Made by a program: the position numbers and the translations under genes
Shown here: positions 1-6,930 of the stretch, in pieces
Numbering within the stretch: position 1 is the first letter of the stretch
How the letters are laid out: each line of letters opens with the position of its first letter
Notes under the pieces: generated by a model
Database searches by the model: none
What the model was told of the DNA's origin: nothing
The model's input: the letters and a program-made list of their open reading frames with translations, nothing else
Assembly (NCBI GenBank): GCA_020025595.1
Contig: JAHHRV010000020.1
Location: 1-40,060 of the forward strand
Reading direction: 5' to 3'
Length of the DNA stretch: 40,060 nt
Source: Oscillospiraceae bacterium
GTDB taxonomy: Bacteria; Bacillota; Clostridia; Oscillospirales; Oscillospiraceae

Positions 1-1
1 G

Positions 2-97
2 CTGAAAGCGAAAGACATGATGGAATGGGTCAGAAGGATGAACAACATCCGCAGCCAGGTCAGAGAAATTATCATGGCCGAGCTGATTTGCGTGTAA
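2..97 (+). CDS. tnpV: TnpV transposon protein, C-terminal fragment (window edge)
   Basis: The first 31 codons of the window are open to a TAA at 95-97 and read as the C-terminus of TnpV, a roughly 120-residue protein carried by Clostridial transposons and integrative elements. The diagnostic end is EWVRRMNNIRSQVREII followed by a short hydrophobic tail; the family usually ends with a similar GRMNNI-type segment. The start lies outside the window. The molecular role of TnpV is not established. A decayed second copy lies at 9692-10067 and aligns with this end. The AAGGAGG at 95-101 overlaps the stop and serves the next gene, so the two are probably co-transcribed. Confidence 0.8.
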   Translation: MKAKDMMEWVRRMNNIRSQVREIIMAELICV

Positions 98-110
98 GGA
101 GGCGTCAGGA

Positions 111-398
111 ATGATTTTAGGATCTATGTTCCGGGGCAACTTCGCCCCCATGGATCTGCTCTACCCCTCCGACCCGGAGTATAAGAAGCTCAATCAGGAA
201 GTCTCTGATCTGGCACACAAGCTAAGAGAAAATCTCAGCCCGGAGAATCAGAGCGTTCTGGATAAGATGCTCCGTAAGATCTATACCGCCCAGTGTATCG
301 AGTGTGAGTCCTACTTCTGCTTTGCCCTCGCCGCCGGCATGCAGCTGCAGGCGGAAGTCCAACACCAACTCAAATACTTAGGGGAGAAAGATGCATGA
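111..398 (+). CDS. DUF6809-like small protein of transposon module
   Basis: A 95-residue soluble, helix-rich protein. The start is ATG 111, eight bases after an AAGGAGG that overlaps the tnpV stop. The pattern (short N-terminal FRGNFAP segment, a helix with LSPENQSVLDKM, then an ESYFCFALAAGMQL helix) matches the small DUF6809-type proteins that commonly follow tnpV; the assignment is by memory of the family, not by a search. No catalytic residues are evident. The gene ends four bases into the next small ORF (TGA 396-398 overlaps ATG 395-397), which is a translational-coupling arrangement. The function is unknown. Confidence 0.65.
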   Translation: MILGSMFRGNFAPMDLLYPSDPEYKKLNQEVSDLAHKLRENLSPENQSVLDKMLRKIYTAQCIECESYFCFALAAGMQLQAEVQHQLKYLGEKDA

Positions 399-499
399 AG
401 ATACTCAAATTCCTGCTTAACCTGGCCCTCGTCCTGGTGATGGTAATCATCTCGTTTTTCCGTCTGATCTTACGCCTCCTGTCCTTCATGTATCGCTGA
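395..499 (+). CDS. 34-residue hydrophobic membrane peptide
   Basis: A short ORF whose ATG overlaps the previous stop in an ATGA-type junction. It encodes a peptide with a Lys-rich start (MKILKF), one long hydrophobic stretch of about 20 residues (LLNLALVLVMVIISFF) and an Arg-containing end. It should be a single membrane-spanning peptide. The coupling to the upstream gene and an intact frame support translation. Small hydrophobic ORFs like this one can be type I toxins, leader peptides or structural partners; nothing here decides between these. No antisense RNA promoter was recognised. Confidence 0.45.
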   Translation: MKILKFLLNLALVLVMVIISFFRLILRLLSFMYR

Positions 500-568
500 T
501 TTCATCACTCATTTTATCACTCATTATGGGTGAGGAAAAGTATCCTCGAACAATTTCTTATATCAGCT

Positions 569-596
569 AGAGCCACAGAATCGCTTCTGTGGCTCT
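569..596 (+). terminator. Perfect 12-bp hairpin after tnpV module
   Basis: AGAGCCACAGAA at 569-580 pairs perfectly with 585-596 around a TCGC loop. The following bases are AATTATAAAT rather than a clean T-run, so termination may be modest. It lies 70 bases after the small membrane ORF and marks the left edge of the retron segment. Confidence 0.5.
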
Positions 597-782
597 AATT
601 ATAAATTTAATAGTACGGAAGTACGGAGAACAATTCTGTTGCTTTATGGACTTACACATATCGATAACGATGAAGTATACTATGCTTTGCCGTTGGTCTA
701 AAAGGTATTACATCAGAAAGAGATTTCTCATCGTGTATATTTTTGTCGGTATCTAAAAAAGTTATATGAATTTTCTTTTTTA

Positions 783-811
783 TTGAGAAAGACAAGTCTT
801 TGTGTTATAAT
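783..811 (+). promoter_or_regulatory. Sigma70-type promoter of retron RNA
   Basis: TTGAGA at 783-788 and a perfect TATAAT at 806-811 are separated by exactly 17 bases. Transcription should begin near 817-819, just at the start of the predicted retron RNA. The spacer holds a small inverted repeat (AAGACAAGTCTT, 789-800) that could be an operator. Confidence 0.75.
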
Positions 812-816
812 TACTT

Positions 817-964
817 AGCCAGTATAAACAGCCAGATTAGACTTCGAGTGGTTCACCAACTTGTGAACGGTACTTGCGCTTATGCGTTAGTACATTTATT
901 TGCGGCACATGCGCCCTTTGAATTACAGTACATGCATCCCAAAGAACTGTAGATGCTGTTTATA
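817..964 (+). ncRNA. Retron msr-msd RNA (candidate)
   Basis: A gene-free, structured stretch between a strong promoter and the retron effector/RT genes. TATAAACAGC at 823-832 is perfectly complementary to GCTGTTTATA at 955-964, as expected for the a1/a2 arms that enclose a retron RNA. An AGC context near the 5' end resembles the branching-G position of known msr RNAs. Inside are a GTTCAC/GTGAAC hairpin (851-868), a 10-bp hairpin with one mismatch (870-893) and a TACAGT/ACTGTA stem near 924-952. A second, imperfect a2 candidate (GGCTGTATA, 1072-1080) would extend the RNA to about 260 bases. Ends are inferred from pairing only. Confidence 0.55.
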
Positions 965-1140
965 TGCTTGTATGTCTGTAAGCGAGTAACAGTGTCCAAA
1001 TGCTAAAGACTATCCATATACATTGTCAGTTTTGGAAGTCGGATTTGTGCTGGTGCGAAAATATGATATAAGGCTGTATATCTCCTATGTTATTAGAGGA
1101 TTGGAAGTCCCCTCAGCTGCAGATGAGGGCCAATAATAAC

Positions 1141-1149
1141 AAGGAGGTG
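1141..1149 (+). promoter_or_regulatory. Strong RBS that sets a GTG start
   Basis: AAGGAGGTG lies seven bases before GTG 1156. It decides the start of the small membrane gene: the longer in-frame reading from ATG 1087 has no Shine-Dalgarno sequence and would include hairpin-forming leader sequence (CCCTCA 1110-1115 with TGAGGG 1124-1129). Confidence 0.75.
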
Positions 1150-1155
1150 AATCCC

Positions 1156-1371
1156 GTGAAAAAAACGGACAAACCTGTTATCAACATTCGTGGTGATAAC
1201 AATAATGTAGAAGTCAATGTAACTACAAAGACTTCTTCTAGTACTCCTGCGGCTATTACAATTACGCTTGGCGTAGTCTTAGCAGCCGCATTACTGGCTG
1301 TATCATATTGCTGTCCTGAAGAGTTTGCTGATTGTGTCCGTTGGATAATCAGCGTAACTTCTGGTAGCTAA
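1156..1371 (+). CDS. Retron-associated small one-TM protein (putative effector)
   Basis: A 71-residue protein starting at GTG 1156 under a near-consensus RBS. It has a charged, Asn/Val-rich N-terminal half (INIRGDNNNVEVNVTTKT) and one transmembrane segment (about residues 32-52, AAITITLGVVLAAALLAVSY), followed by a short tail with two adjacent Cys. It sits between the retron RNA and the reverse transcriptase, 38 bases upstream of the RT, so it is most likely the retron accessory protein. Known retron systems use the RNA-cDNA-RT complex to hold a toxic effector in check, and some effectors are small membrane proteins. Acting by membrane damage is inference. No known domain was recognised. Confidence 0.6.
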   Translation: MKKTDKPVINIRGDNNNVEVNVTTKTSSSTPAAITITLGVVLAAALLAVSYCCPEEFADCVRWIISVTSGS

Positions 1372-1409
1372 CACCAGCACATTTTTTAAGAATAGAGGTG
1401 TAAAAACCT

Positions 1410-2375
1410 TTGAAATATTCAGATTGTCCGTTGTATGGTCTCCAATCTAAGAAAATGCTAAAACGCTTGTTGCACATCGATAATAGTGAGTTATTAAAGC
1501 AAAACTACATTGCCAAATTAGTCTCACCATATATAGATATGACACCCAAGCCCCGTTTAATTGAGCCTCCTCGCTCTGAATTAAAGGTAATACAGAAAAC
1601 TCTAAAAAAACTCTTAGGGAAAATTGTAGTACCTGAAAATGTTTTTTCGGGCATAAAAGGCCGGTCATATGCAGATAATGCATTTATGCATGTTGGATAT
1701 AAAACCAGGAATCTTTTTAAAATCGATTTAACCGCCTTTTTCCCGTCAATTAGCAGAGAATGTGTATATCAGTTTTTTTATTCTGATTTATGTTGTTCCC
1801 CTGATGTCGTTAGAATTCTCACAGATTTAACGACTATTGATCTTGAAAAAAGCAATGTCCATAACATTGAATCTATATATCAGTTTCTCAACATTAAGAA
1901 GGTTTCCTGTACGAATCATTTAATTTCAGGAGCCCCAACTAGTCAGATACTGTCATATTTAGTTAACCACAGTATGTTCGATGAATTACAAAAACTAGCA
2001 GACAAAAATAATATTATTATGTCTGTTTATGTAGATGACGTAACATTTTCAAGTGAGCACTGGATATCGCATAAATTTAAAGAGAAAGTGTTTACGATTA
2101 TCAGAAAATATGGATACCAGCTCTCTGTTTTCAAGGTTAAAACATATACTAAATTATACCCCAAATTAGTTACTGGAGTTGTTATTGATCCTACAGGAAA
2201 ACCTGTGATAAAGAATGCCATCCGTGAAAAAATAATAAAAGAACATACTTTTCTACTGAAGCACCCTGAAGATTATAGTAGTCGGCAGAGATTGCGTGGC
2301 CTTTTAACTGCCGCACGTCAAGTTGAGCCATATGCTTTTCCTAATATATATAAATTCGCATATGCTGAAAAGTAA
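1410..2375 (+). CDS. Retron-type reverse transcriptase
   Basis: A 321-residue RNA-directed DNA polymerase of the retron group. Visible motifs in order: the retron-specific NAxxH motif (NAFMHVG, about residue 90), the first catalytic Asp in FKIDLTAFFPSI, GAPTSQ, the YVDD catalytic box (about residue 206) and the retron VTG motif (LVTGVVID, about 250). The length is normal for a retron RT with no fused domain. The start is TTG 1410, preceded by AGAGGTG at suitable spacing. It would copy part of the upstream structured RNA into multicopy single-stranded DNA. NAxxH and VTG together argue against a group II intron or a DGR enzyme. The genes either side are unrelated, so the retron is a self-contained cassette. 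Confidence 0.9.
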   Translation: MKYSDCPLYGLQSKKMLKRLLHIDNSELLKQNYIAKLVSPYIDMTPKPRLIEPPRSELKVIQKTLKKLLGKIVVPENVFSGIKGRSYADNAFMHVGYKTRNLFKIDLTAFFPSISRECVYQFFYSDLCCSPDVVRILTDLTTIDLEKSNVHNIESIYQFLNIKKVSCTNHLISGAPTSQILSYLVNHSMFDELQKLADKNNIIMSVYVDDVTFSSEHWISHKFKEKVFTIIRKYGYQLSVFKVKTYTKLYPKLVTGVVIDPTGKPVIKNAIREKIIKEHTFLLKHPEDYSSRQRLRGLLTAARQVEPYAFPNIYKFAYAEK

Positions 2376-2382
2376 TAACAAT

Positions 2383-2424
2383 AAAGAAAGCCGCTGCACC
2401 GAAGCAGGTGCAGCGGCTTTCTTT
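2383..2424 (+). terminator. Rho-independent terminator of the retron
   Basis: A perfect 18-bp stem (AAAGAAAGCCGCTGCACC at 2383-2400 with 2407-2424, loop GAAGCA) starting 7 bases after the RT stop. A/T-rich flanks on both sides mean it may work in both directions. Confidence 0.9.
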
Positions 2425-2425
2425 A

Positions 2426-2480
2426 TATCAGGATTACAGTAGCAGGTTCATATTCCGTCACCCGCAGGACTGGGTACCAC
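2426..2480 (-). pseudogene. Remnant of the 3' end of the 498-residue-type gene
   Basis: Bases 2448-2480 match 3008-3040 with only three differences. They read on the minus strand as WYPVLRVTEYE, the same as the C-terminus of the protein ending at 2983 (WYPVLQVTEYE). Nothing of the rest of that gene is present. The remnant directly abuts the retron terminator, so a duplicated neighbour or an insertion boundary is likely here. The stretch to 2600 holds nothing else recognisable. Confidence 0.6.
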
Positions 2481-2601
2481 CAGGTCAGGTATTACAACAT
2501 GCTCACCAAGTGCACTCTGTATCTTAGTGGAGACAGAGGCAGAATATGAAAGATGTCCGTATTTGCTGCTGAATATAGGCTATAAACGATTTGAAGCAGC
2601 C

Positions 2602-2907
2602 TTACGATAGCAAAAGTCCCTCATTATCCGGCAGATAACTTTTTTTCGGTTTATCGGGATTGTACATCACTCTGACTTCGGTTCCTTCTTCAATATTTTG
2701 CAGCGATGCTGTTGCATGATGACCGATGGGAATTCCGCCGACTTTATATTTCTTGGTAATCCGGTACCGCAGCTGCTCCGTACAGGTATACCGGATACCT
2801 GCAACGGTGTATTCTACCGTCAGAAACCACACATTGCCGTTCCATCTTTTTTTGATCAGCGTCCCTGTGGTTTCCTGTGTACATCTGTCCTTACGAAGCA
2901 AAAACAT
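2602..2907 (-). CDS. DUF3592-like small protein
   Basis: A 101-residue protein with a beta-strand-rich central part (GTLIKKRWNGNVWFLTVEYTV, then TCTEQLRYRITKKYKVG) and a C-terminal VMYNPDKPKKSYLPDNEG. The VxYNPxxP end is typical of DUF3592 modules, which normally sit between membrane helices; no membrane helix is present here. An AAGGAGAATACA-type RBS precedes the ATG. It is separated from the next gene upstream by about 70 bases. The function is unknown; the family link is by motif only. Confidence 0.55.
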   Translation of the reverse strand: MFLLRKDRCTQETTGTLIKKRWNGNVWFLTVEYTVAGIRYTCTEQLRYRITKKYKVGGIPIGHHATASLQNIEEGTEVRVMYNPDKPKKSYLPDNEGLLLS

Positions 2908-2982
2908 ATTGTATTCTCCTTATGTATCCTTGGAAAAGCCCGGCACTCCGTACCGGAGCGCAATTGGTGTGAAGATCGGAAA

Positions 2983-4470
2983 CTATATCAGGGTGATTTC
3001 TTTCAGCTCATACTCCGTCACCTGCAGGACCGGGTACCACTGGATTCTCTCAGCCGGTTCAAAATGCGGGGCCGAGCAGGCGGCAAATTCCTGATCCGGC
3101 TGGGGAGCACCTACGATCACAGCCACGGGGCCGTCGGCACCGCCGATGATGGCAATGGCGGCAGCTTCGCAGCTACTAAACTCCGAAGGCTCTGTTCCTT
3201 TCGGTCTGGGCTGGTCACATTCGGAAAGATCCTGAATGTAGAGCTTTTCTGCCTCCGGCTTTGGCGTGAGGGTGTAAGTCAGCATGGTATAGCAGGTGGG
3301 ATATTCCATGTTGTCCGGGGAAATCATGGAAGGATCCAGGATCTGCGGCTCATAGTTCTTCACAGTCAGCGTGAAGGGATTTCCAGGGATCTTCAGGTCA
3401 ATCTGTTCTCCGGGATAAGAAACTTCAAATACCTCTCCGGGAACTTCCACAGGTTCCTGAGCCATGGTCAGTTCCAAAGATTTGATTTTCGGACGCCGTC
3501 CTCTTTTCCAGGGAAAGCACACCCGGGAGAAGGACCAGGCAAAGCTCTGATCCAGGTGGTAATGCTCTACGATGAACCGGGTTTCTGGCTCGCTGGGATC
3601 GCCGGGAATATAGCAGATGCCGCTGCTGTTGCGCCGCTTCAAAATCTTTCCGTTGACCGTGATCTCTGGCGTAAATTCAAAGTGCAGCGGGTTTTCCAGA
3701 TAGCTCAGCTTCCGCTCTCTCTGGTTCAGATTATCCTCGTATCGGTCCCCCCACTTGGCCCAGTAACGCTGAAATTCTTCCAGCTCCACCCGCATACAGA
3801 AGTCCACCACCAGTCCCTTGGCACAGGAATACACTGCCGGTACCAAAAAGGTTCTGCCTGCGTACTGGAATTCTTTGTCTACCGGAATCTCCACACCGGC
3901 CTTATCCCGGCCAGTATGGCCGTAAATGGTACCGCCGTAGTACACCGCCCATTCCGGTGCAGGGGCATTTTCGTTCATTTCAGGGTCGTAGAATTCCTCG
4001 GTGTACTGGATCTTGCTGTAGTCAAAGCTGTCCTGAAGCTCCCGCATATAGGCCCAGGGCTGCTCCATAGGGGTGAGTTTCATGGATTTCTGAATCTGAT
4101 CCAGTGTCTCAGCTGCAGCCCGATCCGGTGTACTGTCCGCAACCATCTGAGAGAAGTCCTCCGGTGACCATTGCCATACCTGCTCCATGAAATTACAATC
4201 CTTGCAGGCAAGCAGCAGCCGCAGGAAGTCCTCAAAGCTACCGGCAAGAGGGCGCACATAGTTTGGGGCAACCTCCATGGGACTGACGGCAAATACCATC
4301 TCTCCAAAGCCCCGGATAAAGCAGTAATGAATGCCGTCCACACCGGCCCAGCCGATGATGGACGCCCCTCTGGGCGTGCAGAAATAGGGAGAATTCTCCT
4401 CCCGGCGCTCAATTCCCAACGGTGCCAGATCGATATTTTTTCCTAAAAACTTATTGTAGTATTTTCCCAT
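2983..4470 (-). CDS. Uncharacterised 495-residue protein with GGADGP motif
   Basis: A large soluble protein, start taken at ATG 4470 (MGKYYNKFLGKNI); an in-frame GTG three codons earlier is possible. The N-terminal 90 residues (FCTPRGASIIGWAGVDGIHYCFIRGFGEMVFAV) resemble the globular SMI1/KNR4-type or bacterial-toxin-immunity style of sequence, but this is only an impression. Near the C-terminus is AIAIIGGADGPVAVIVG, a short segment also seen in sodium-pumping decarboxylase beta subunits and in assorted Firmicutes proteins. There are no membrane segments or signal peptide. It lies 22 bases downstream of a two-TM protein gene in the same direction. A duplicate of its last codons lies at 2448-2480. 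Confidence 0.6.
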   Translation of the reverse strand: MGKYYNKFLGKNIDLAPLGIERREENSPYFCTPRGASIIGWAGVDGIHYCFIRGFGEMVFAVSPMEVAPNYVRPLAGSFEDFLRLLLACKDCNFMEQVWQWSPEDFSQMVADSTPDRAAAETLDQIQKSMKLTPMEQPWAYMRELQDSFDYSKIQYTEEFYDPEMNENAPAPEWAVYYGGTIYGHTGRDKAGVEIPVDKEFQYAGRTFLVPAVYSCAKGLVVDFCMRVELEEFQRYWAKWGDRYEDNLNQRERKLSYLENPLHFEFTPEITVNGKILKRRNSSGICYIPGDPSEPETRFIVEHYHLDQSFAWSFSRVCFPWKRGRRPKIKSLELTMAQEPVEVPGEVFEVSYPGEQIDLKIPGNPFTLTVKNYEPQILDPSMISPDNMEYPTCYTMLTYTLTPKPEAEKLYIQDLSECDQPRPKGTEPSEFSSCEAAAIAIIGGADGPVAVIVGAPQPDQEFAACSAPHFEPAERIQWYPVLQVTEYELKEITLI

Positions 4471-4492
4471 ATGAATCACAGCTTTCTCATCT

Positions 4493-5230
4493 CTATCCGA
4501 ACAGCTTTTTCAGCATTTTACAGCCGTATTTGTACAGATAAAGATTGTGTCCCTTGCCCATGTCCAGATATCGTCCGATGCCGGTCACAGGATCTACCCC
4601 AACCACAACCATCGTCTTTGACGAGTACATATCCAGCACCATATTGTCTGCAATTTGAATCATTCCGGCATTCCGCAGTAATTGAGTGTTCTGATCCATC
4701 GGTTCATTGCTGTAAATCATCAAAATCAGACAGGTATTCTTTCCGTTTTGAAACTGTTCATCCCAATAATTGCACTCGTTGCGAATGGTTTTTTCCATGT
4801 TGGAGCTATCCAACATTTTCACATAGTAAGATACGGAGTCCTTCAAAAACGAGAACTTTTTTCTCCGGTAATAACCGCTGTCATCAAATTTAAATTTGTG
4901 AGAACGAAGTGTTTGCTCTGCTTCATATTTCTTCATGCCGTGCAGCTGCGTCAGTTCACATTCGCCGTATTTTTGATCAATTCTGTTAATGTCCGAAAGT
5001 GCCAGTCCGGGCAATGCGTTGATTATCAGGATCAGTCCTGCAATATCGCAGGCAAAAAAAGCTGCAATCAGCGCAACGATTCTCCATGTGTCCTGTACAT
5101 CCAGTAGGGCACCTGCCAATAGCACCGCAAAGCCCAGCAAGGCCAGAAGAATACCAAGGCAAAACTTCCTTTTTGCTTTTCGGATGGTGACTTTGTCGTT
5201 TTCCTGTTCATGCTTCTCTGTATCATTCAT
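4493..5230 (-). CDS. Two-TM membrane protein of unknown function
   Basis: A 245-residue protein. After a charged cytoplasmic start come two adjacent hydrophobic helices (about residues 24-45, CLGILLALLGFAVLLAGALL, and 51-73, IVALIAAFFACDIAGLILIINAL), then a soluble domain of about 170 residues with alternating charged and aromatic segments. The start is supported by AAGGAGG spaced eight bases before ATG. No known domain was recognised. It stands in a run of minus-strand genes (5648 to 2983) and may be co-transcribed with the gene that follows 22 bases downstream. Confidence 0.65.
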   Translation of the reverse strand: MNDTEKHEQENDKVTIRKAKRKFCLGILLALLGFAVLLAGALLDVQDTWRIVALIAAFFACDIAGLILIINALPGLALSDINRIDQKYGECELTQLHGMKKYEAEQTLRSHKFKFDDSGYYRRKKFSFLKDSVSYYVKMLDSSNMEKTIRNECNYWDEQFQNGKNTCLILMIYSNEPMDQNTQLLRNAGMIQIADNMVLDMYSSKTMVVVGVDPVTGIGRYLDMGKGHNLYLYKYGCKMLKKLFG

Positions 5231-5279
5231 GCGATATCCTCCTTACAGTGTATCAGGTATTCCCGGATCATCTCAAGAA

Positions 5280-5648
5280 TCAGAAATTTGCCTTCAGCGT
5301 AATCGGGGCAAGTTCCAGTACGAAATGTGACTCTGAAATACCTGTGTCGGGGTAAGAATCTGCTTTTCGAAGCTCAACGTCTCCGATTTTATCGCAGTAA
5401 TCCTCTTCGCAGGAGCCAAAGACAATGTATTGGCAGGCGCAATATGTCAGATACCCGTTTTCTGGTTCCAGAGGAGATGTTTCAAAGGGTTTCTCGATAT
5501 CAACCCCAAAACGCTGAAGATACGCTGTCACCTCCGGGTATGCTGCTTTCACCTGCGAGTAATAGTTCCGGCAGTAGGCGCAATCACACAGCGCATTGGA
5601 TGAAAGCTGCAAATAATAAACTCTGTTTCTTTCGAGATTCACATCCAT
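5280..5648 (-). CDS. Small Cys-rich uncharacterised protein
   Basis: A 122-residue protein with an N-terminal CDCAYCRNYY cluster (about residues 21-30) and a second pair of cysteines near YLTYCACQY and EEDYCDK. The spacing suggests either a metal site or structural disulfides in a small conserved fold; similar proteins of Firmicutes are annotated only as hypothetical. GAAGGAG upstream of the ATG supports the start. It lies between the GNAT gene and the two-TM protein gene, all on the minus strand. Confidence 0.6.
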   Translation of the reverse strand: MDVNLERNRVYYLQLSSNALCDCAYCRNYYSQVKAAYPEVTAYLQRFGVDIEKPFETSPLEPENGYLTYCACQYIVFGSCEEDYCDKIGDVELRKADSYPDTGISESHFVLELAPITLKANF

Positions 5649-5669
5649 CTGATTGACGCTCCTTCCTGC

Positions 5670-6146
5670 TCAGATCTCCAGCTGATAGATCACCAGATCT
5701 TCCGTCATACCGGGATAGCGGCGGCGCTCCTGCTCCTGAAAACCGCTTCGTTCCACCATCCGGCGGGATGCGGTATTGCTTTCCAGAATGTAGGCACCCA
5801 GCGTCCGGTACCATTTTTCCTTCCGGGCCAGTTCCACCATATCGCTGATAATCTGATTGCCAAGGCCATGGCCCCACTGTTCGGGAATCAGCATCTGGGA
5901 AAGATCGGCAGTATCTGATCCGGGCTCGCTCTTAAAGGCAAACACGCCGAAGAGCTTTTCTTCCGGCTGAAAGCGCAGGGCAAAGGTGCGGTTTCCTTCG
6001 GAAAGGTAATCACCCAAAACCCGGTCGCTTTCCTCCCGGGTGTGGGGGCAGTCAAACCGCATGGTTGCGGCGACCCGTTCATCGCCGGCGAGACGATAAA
6101 ATTCTTCGCTGTCCTCCATGGTGAGAGGGGTATATAAAATCTTCAT
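5670..6146 (-). CDS. GNAT-family N-acetyltransferase
   Basis: A 158-residue acetyltransferase of the ribosomal-protein-N-acetyltransferase-like (RimJ/RimL) type. Visible features are the N-terminal substrate strand (LTMEDSEEFYRLAGDERV), LSQMLIPEQWGHGLGNQIISDMVELA containing the acetyl-CoA pyrophosphate loop (WGHGLGNQ), and the C-terminal ESNTASRRMVERSGFQ motif. The start is placed at ATG 6146 (MKILYTP) because a GGAG lies at good spacing; the longer frame runs into the thioredoxin gene. The substrate cannot be told. It starts 28 bases after the thioredoxin stop, so the pair is probably an operon. Confidence 0.85.
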   Translation of the reverse strand: MKILYTPLTMEDSEEFYRLAGDERVAATMRFDCPHTREESDRVLGDYLSEGNRTFALRFQPEEKLFGVFAFKSEPGSDTADLSQMLIPEQWGHGLGNQIISDMVELARKEKWYRTLGAYILESNTASRRMVERSGFQEQERRRYPGMTEDLVIYQLEI

Positions 6147-6174
6147 GGTATTCTCCATTCCTTTGTGATCTGAA

Positions 6175-6498
6175 TTAACCAAGCAGCTGTTCGTATTTCT
6201 CAATCTGCTCCAGCACCTGATTGAGGCTGAAATAACCGCTTTGCTGCAAGCTGAGCTTCCCGTCCACATACACGAAAATGGTGGGCACTGTGAATACGCC
6301 CATCTGGGCGCACAGTTCCGGCAGCTCGTCCACCGTCACGTAGACATGGCAGACAGCGGGGCGCTCCTGATTCCACGCCTTGATTCTGTTTTGAAGGGCC
6401 TTGCAGGGAGCGCAGCGCTCGGAACCGAACTGCAAAATCAGAATCTGGTTCTGCCGGATGGCTGCCTGTAACGCTTCCTGACTGCTTAAAATTTCCAT
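6175..6498 (-). CDS. Thioredoxin-fold protein
   Basis: A 107-residue single-domain thioredoxin. The redox motif is CAPC (in FGSERCAPCKALQNRI, about residue 30), a variant of WCGPC; the cis-proline region is VFTVPTIFVYVDG (about residue 75). The Trp before the first Cys is replaced by Arg, which is common in thioredoxin-like proteins with altered partners. It should be a cytoplasmic thiol-disulfide reductant. It follows the XRE gene by 59 bases in the same direction and precedes the GNAT gene by 28 bases. Confidence 0.85.
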   Translation of the reverse strand: MEILSSQEALQAAIRQNQILILQFGSERCAPCKALQNRIKAWNQERPAVCHVYVTVDELPELCAQMGVFTVPTIFVYVDGKLSLQQSGYFSLNQVLEQIEKYEQLLG

Positions 6499-6557
6499 AG
6501 GATTTCCTCATAAAAAAAGACGCAAACAGAGATCCCTGTTTGCATCTAATTATATCG

Positions 6558-6800
6558 TTATTTGATTTCCTGTTCAAGTCCGTCGAAGAGATCGCTGTCA
6601 AAAAACTCCCGAATGGAGATGTCCAGCCCGTCGCAGAGCTTCTTGATGGAAACCACACCGGGATTCTGGCTTTTTTCGTTGAGCATACTGTAAATGGTGG
6701 ACGGCGAGACGCCGGAAACAGTGCCCAGAGCATTGACGGCCATATGGCGCTGCTCACACAGTTCCAGAATGCGCTTTGCAACGGCTTCTTTGGTATTCAC
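6558..6800 (-). CDS. XRE-family repressor
   Basis: An 80-residue helix-turn-helix regulator. The HTH is HMAVNALGTVSGVSPSTIYSMLN (about residues 19-41), followed by VVSIKKLCDGLDISIREFF typical of Cro/CI-type proteins. The start is GTG 6800, preceded by GGGAGG at eight bases. It is divergent from the SLOG gene at 6931, and the 130-base space between holds three ATATATCG-type operators, so it probably represses itself and its divergent neighbour. DNA damage or ligand control is not visible. Confidence 0.8.
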   Translation of the reverse strand: MNTKEAVAKRILELCEQRHMAVNALGTVSGVSPSTIYSMLNEKSQNPGVVSIKKLCDGLDISIREFFDSDLFDGLEQEIK

Positions 6801-6816
6801 TTCGCATTCCTCCCTG

Positions 6817-6912
6817 CGATATATCGTGATTTAAGTTTACCCAAATCTGTGACATATCGTGTGGGATATATCGTAATTTTCAGAGAATTATGCTATACTT
6901 ACGATATATCGT
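6817..6912. promoter_or_regulatory. Three ATATATCG operators in divergent promoter region
   Basis: CGATATATCG at 6817-6826, GATATATCG at 6865-6873 and a perfect 12-bp palindrome ACGATATATCGT at 6901-6912. The last sits just downstream of the -10 box of the SLOG gene, and the first lies just before the XRE start. A fourth, weaker match (CATATCGT) is at 6853-6860. They are the evident binding sites of the divergent XRE protein. Confidence 0.75.
6891..6899 (+). promoter_or_regulatory. Extended -10 promoter of the SLOG gene
   Basis: TGC-TATACT at 6891-6899 is an extended -10 element; no good -35 is present at 17 bases. The operator at 6901-6912 covers the expected start site. Confidence 0.55.
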
Positions 6913-6930
6913 AAATCAGGAGGAAGGAAG

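Noticed and set aside
1072..1083. Alternative a2 arm for the retron RNA
   Set aside because: GGCTGTATAT pairs with the a1 arm only with a gap of two bases, whereas GCTGTTTATA at 955-964 pairs perfectly; kept only as an alternative end.
2698..4167. 489-codon plus-strand frame opposite two minus-strand genes
   Set aside because: Antisense shadow: composition is low-complexity, with no start signal, and the minus-strand genes have RBSs and coherent domain-like sequence.
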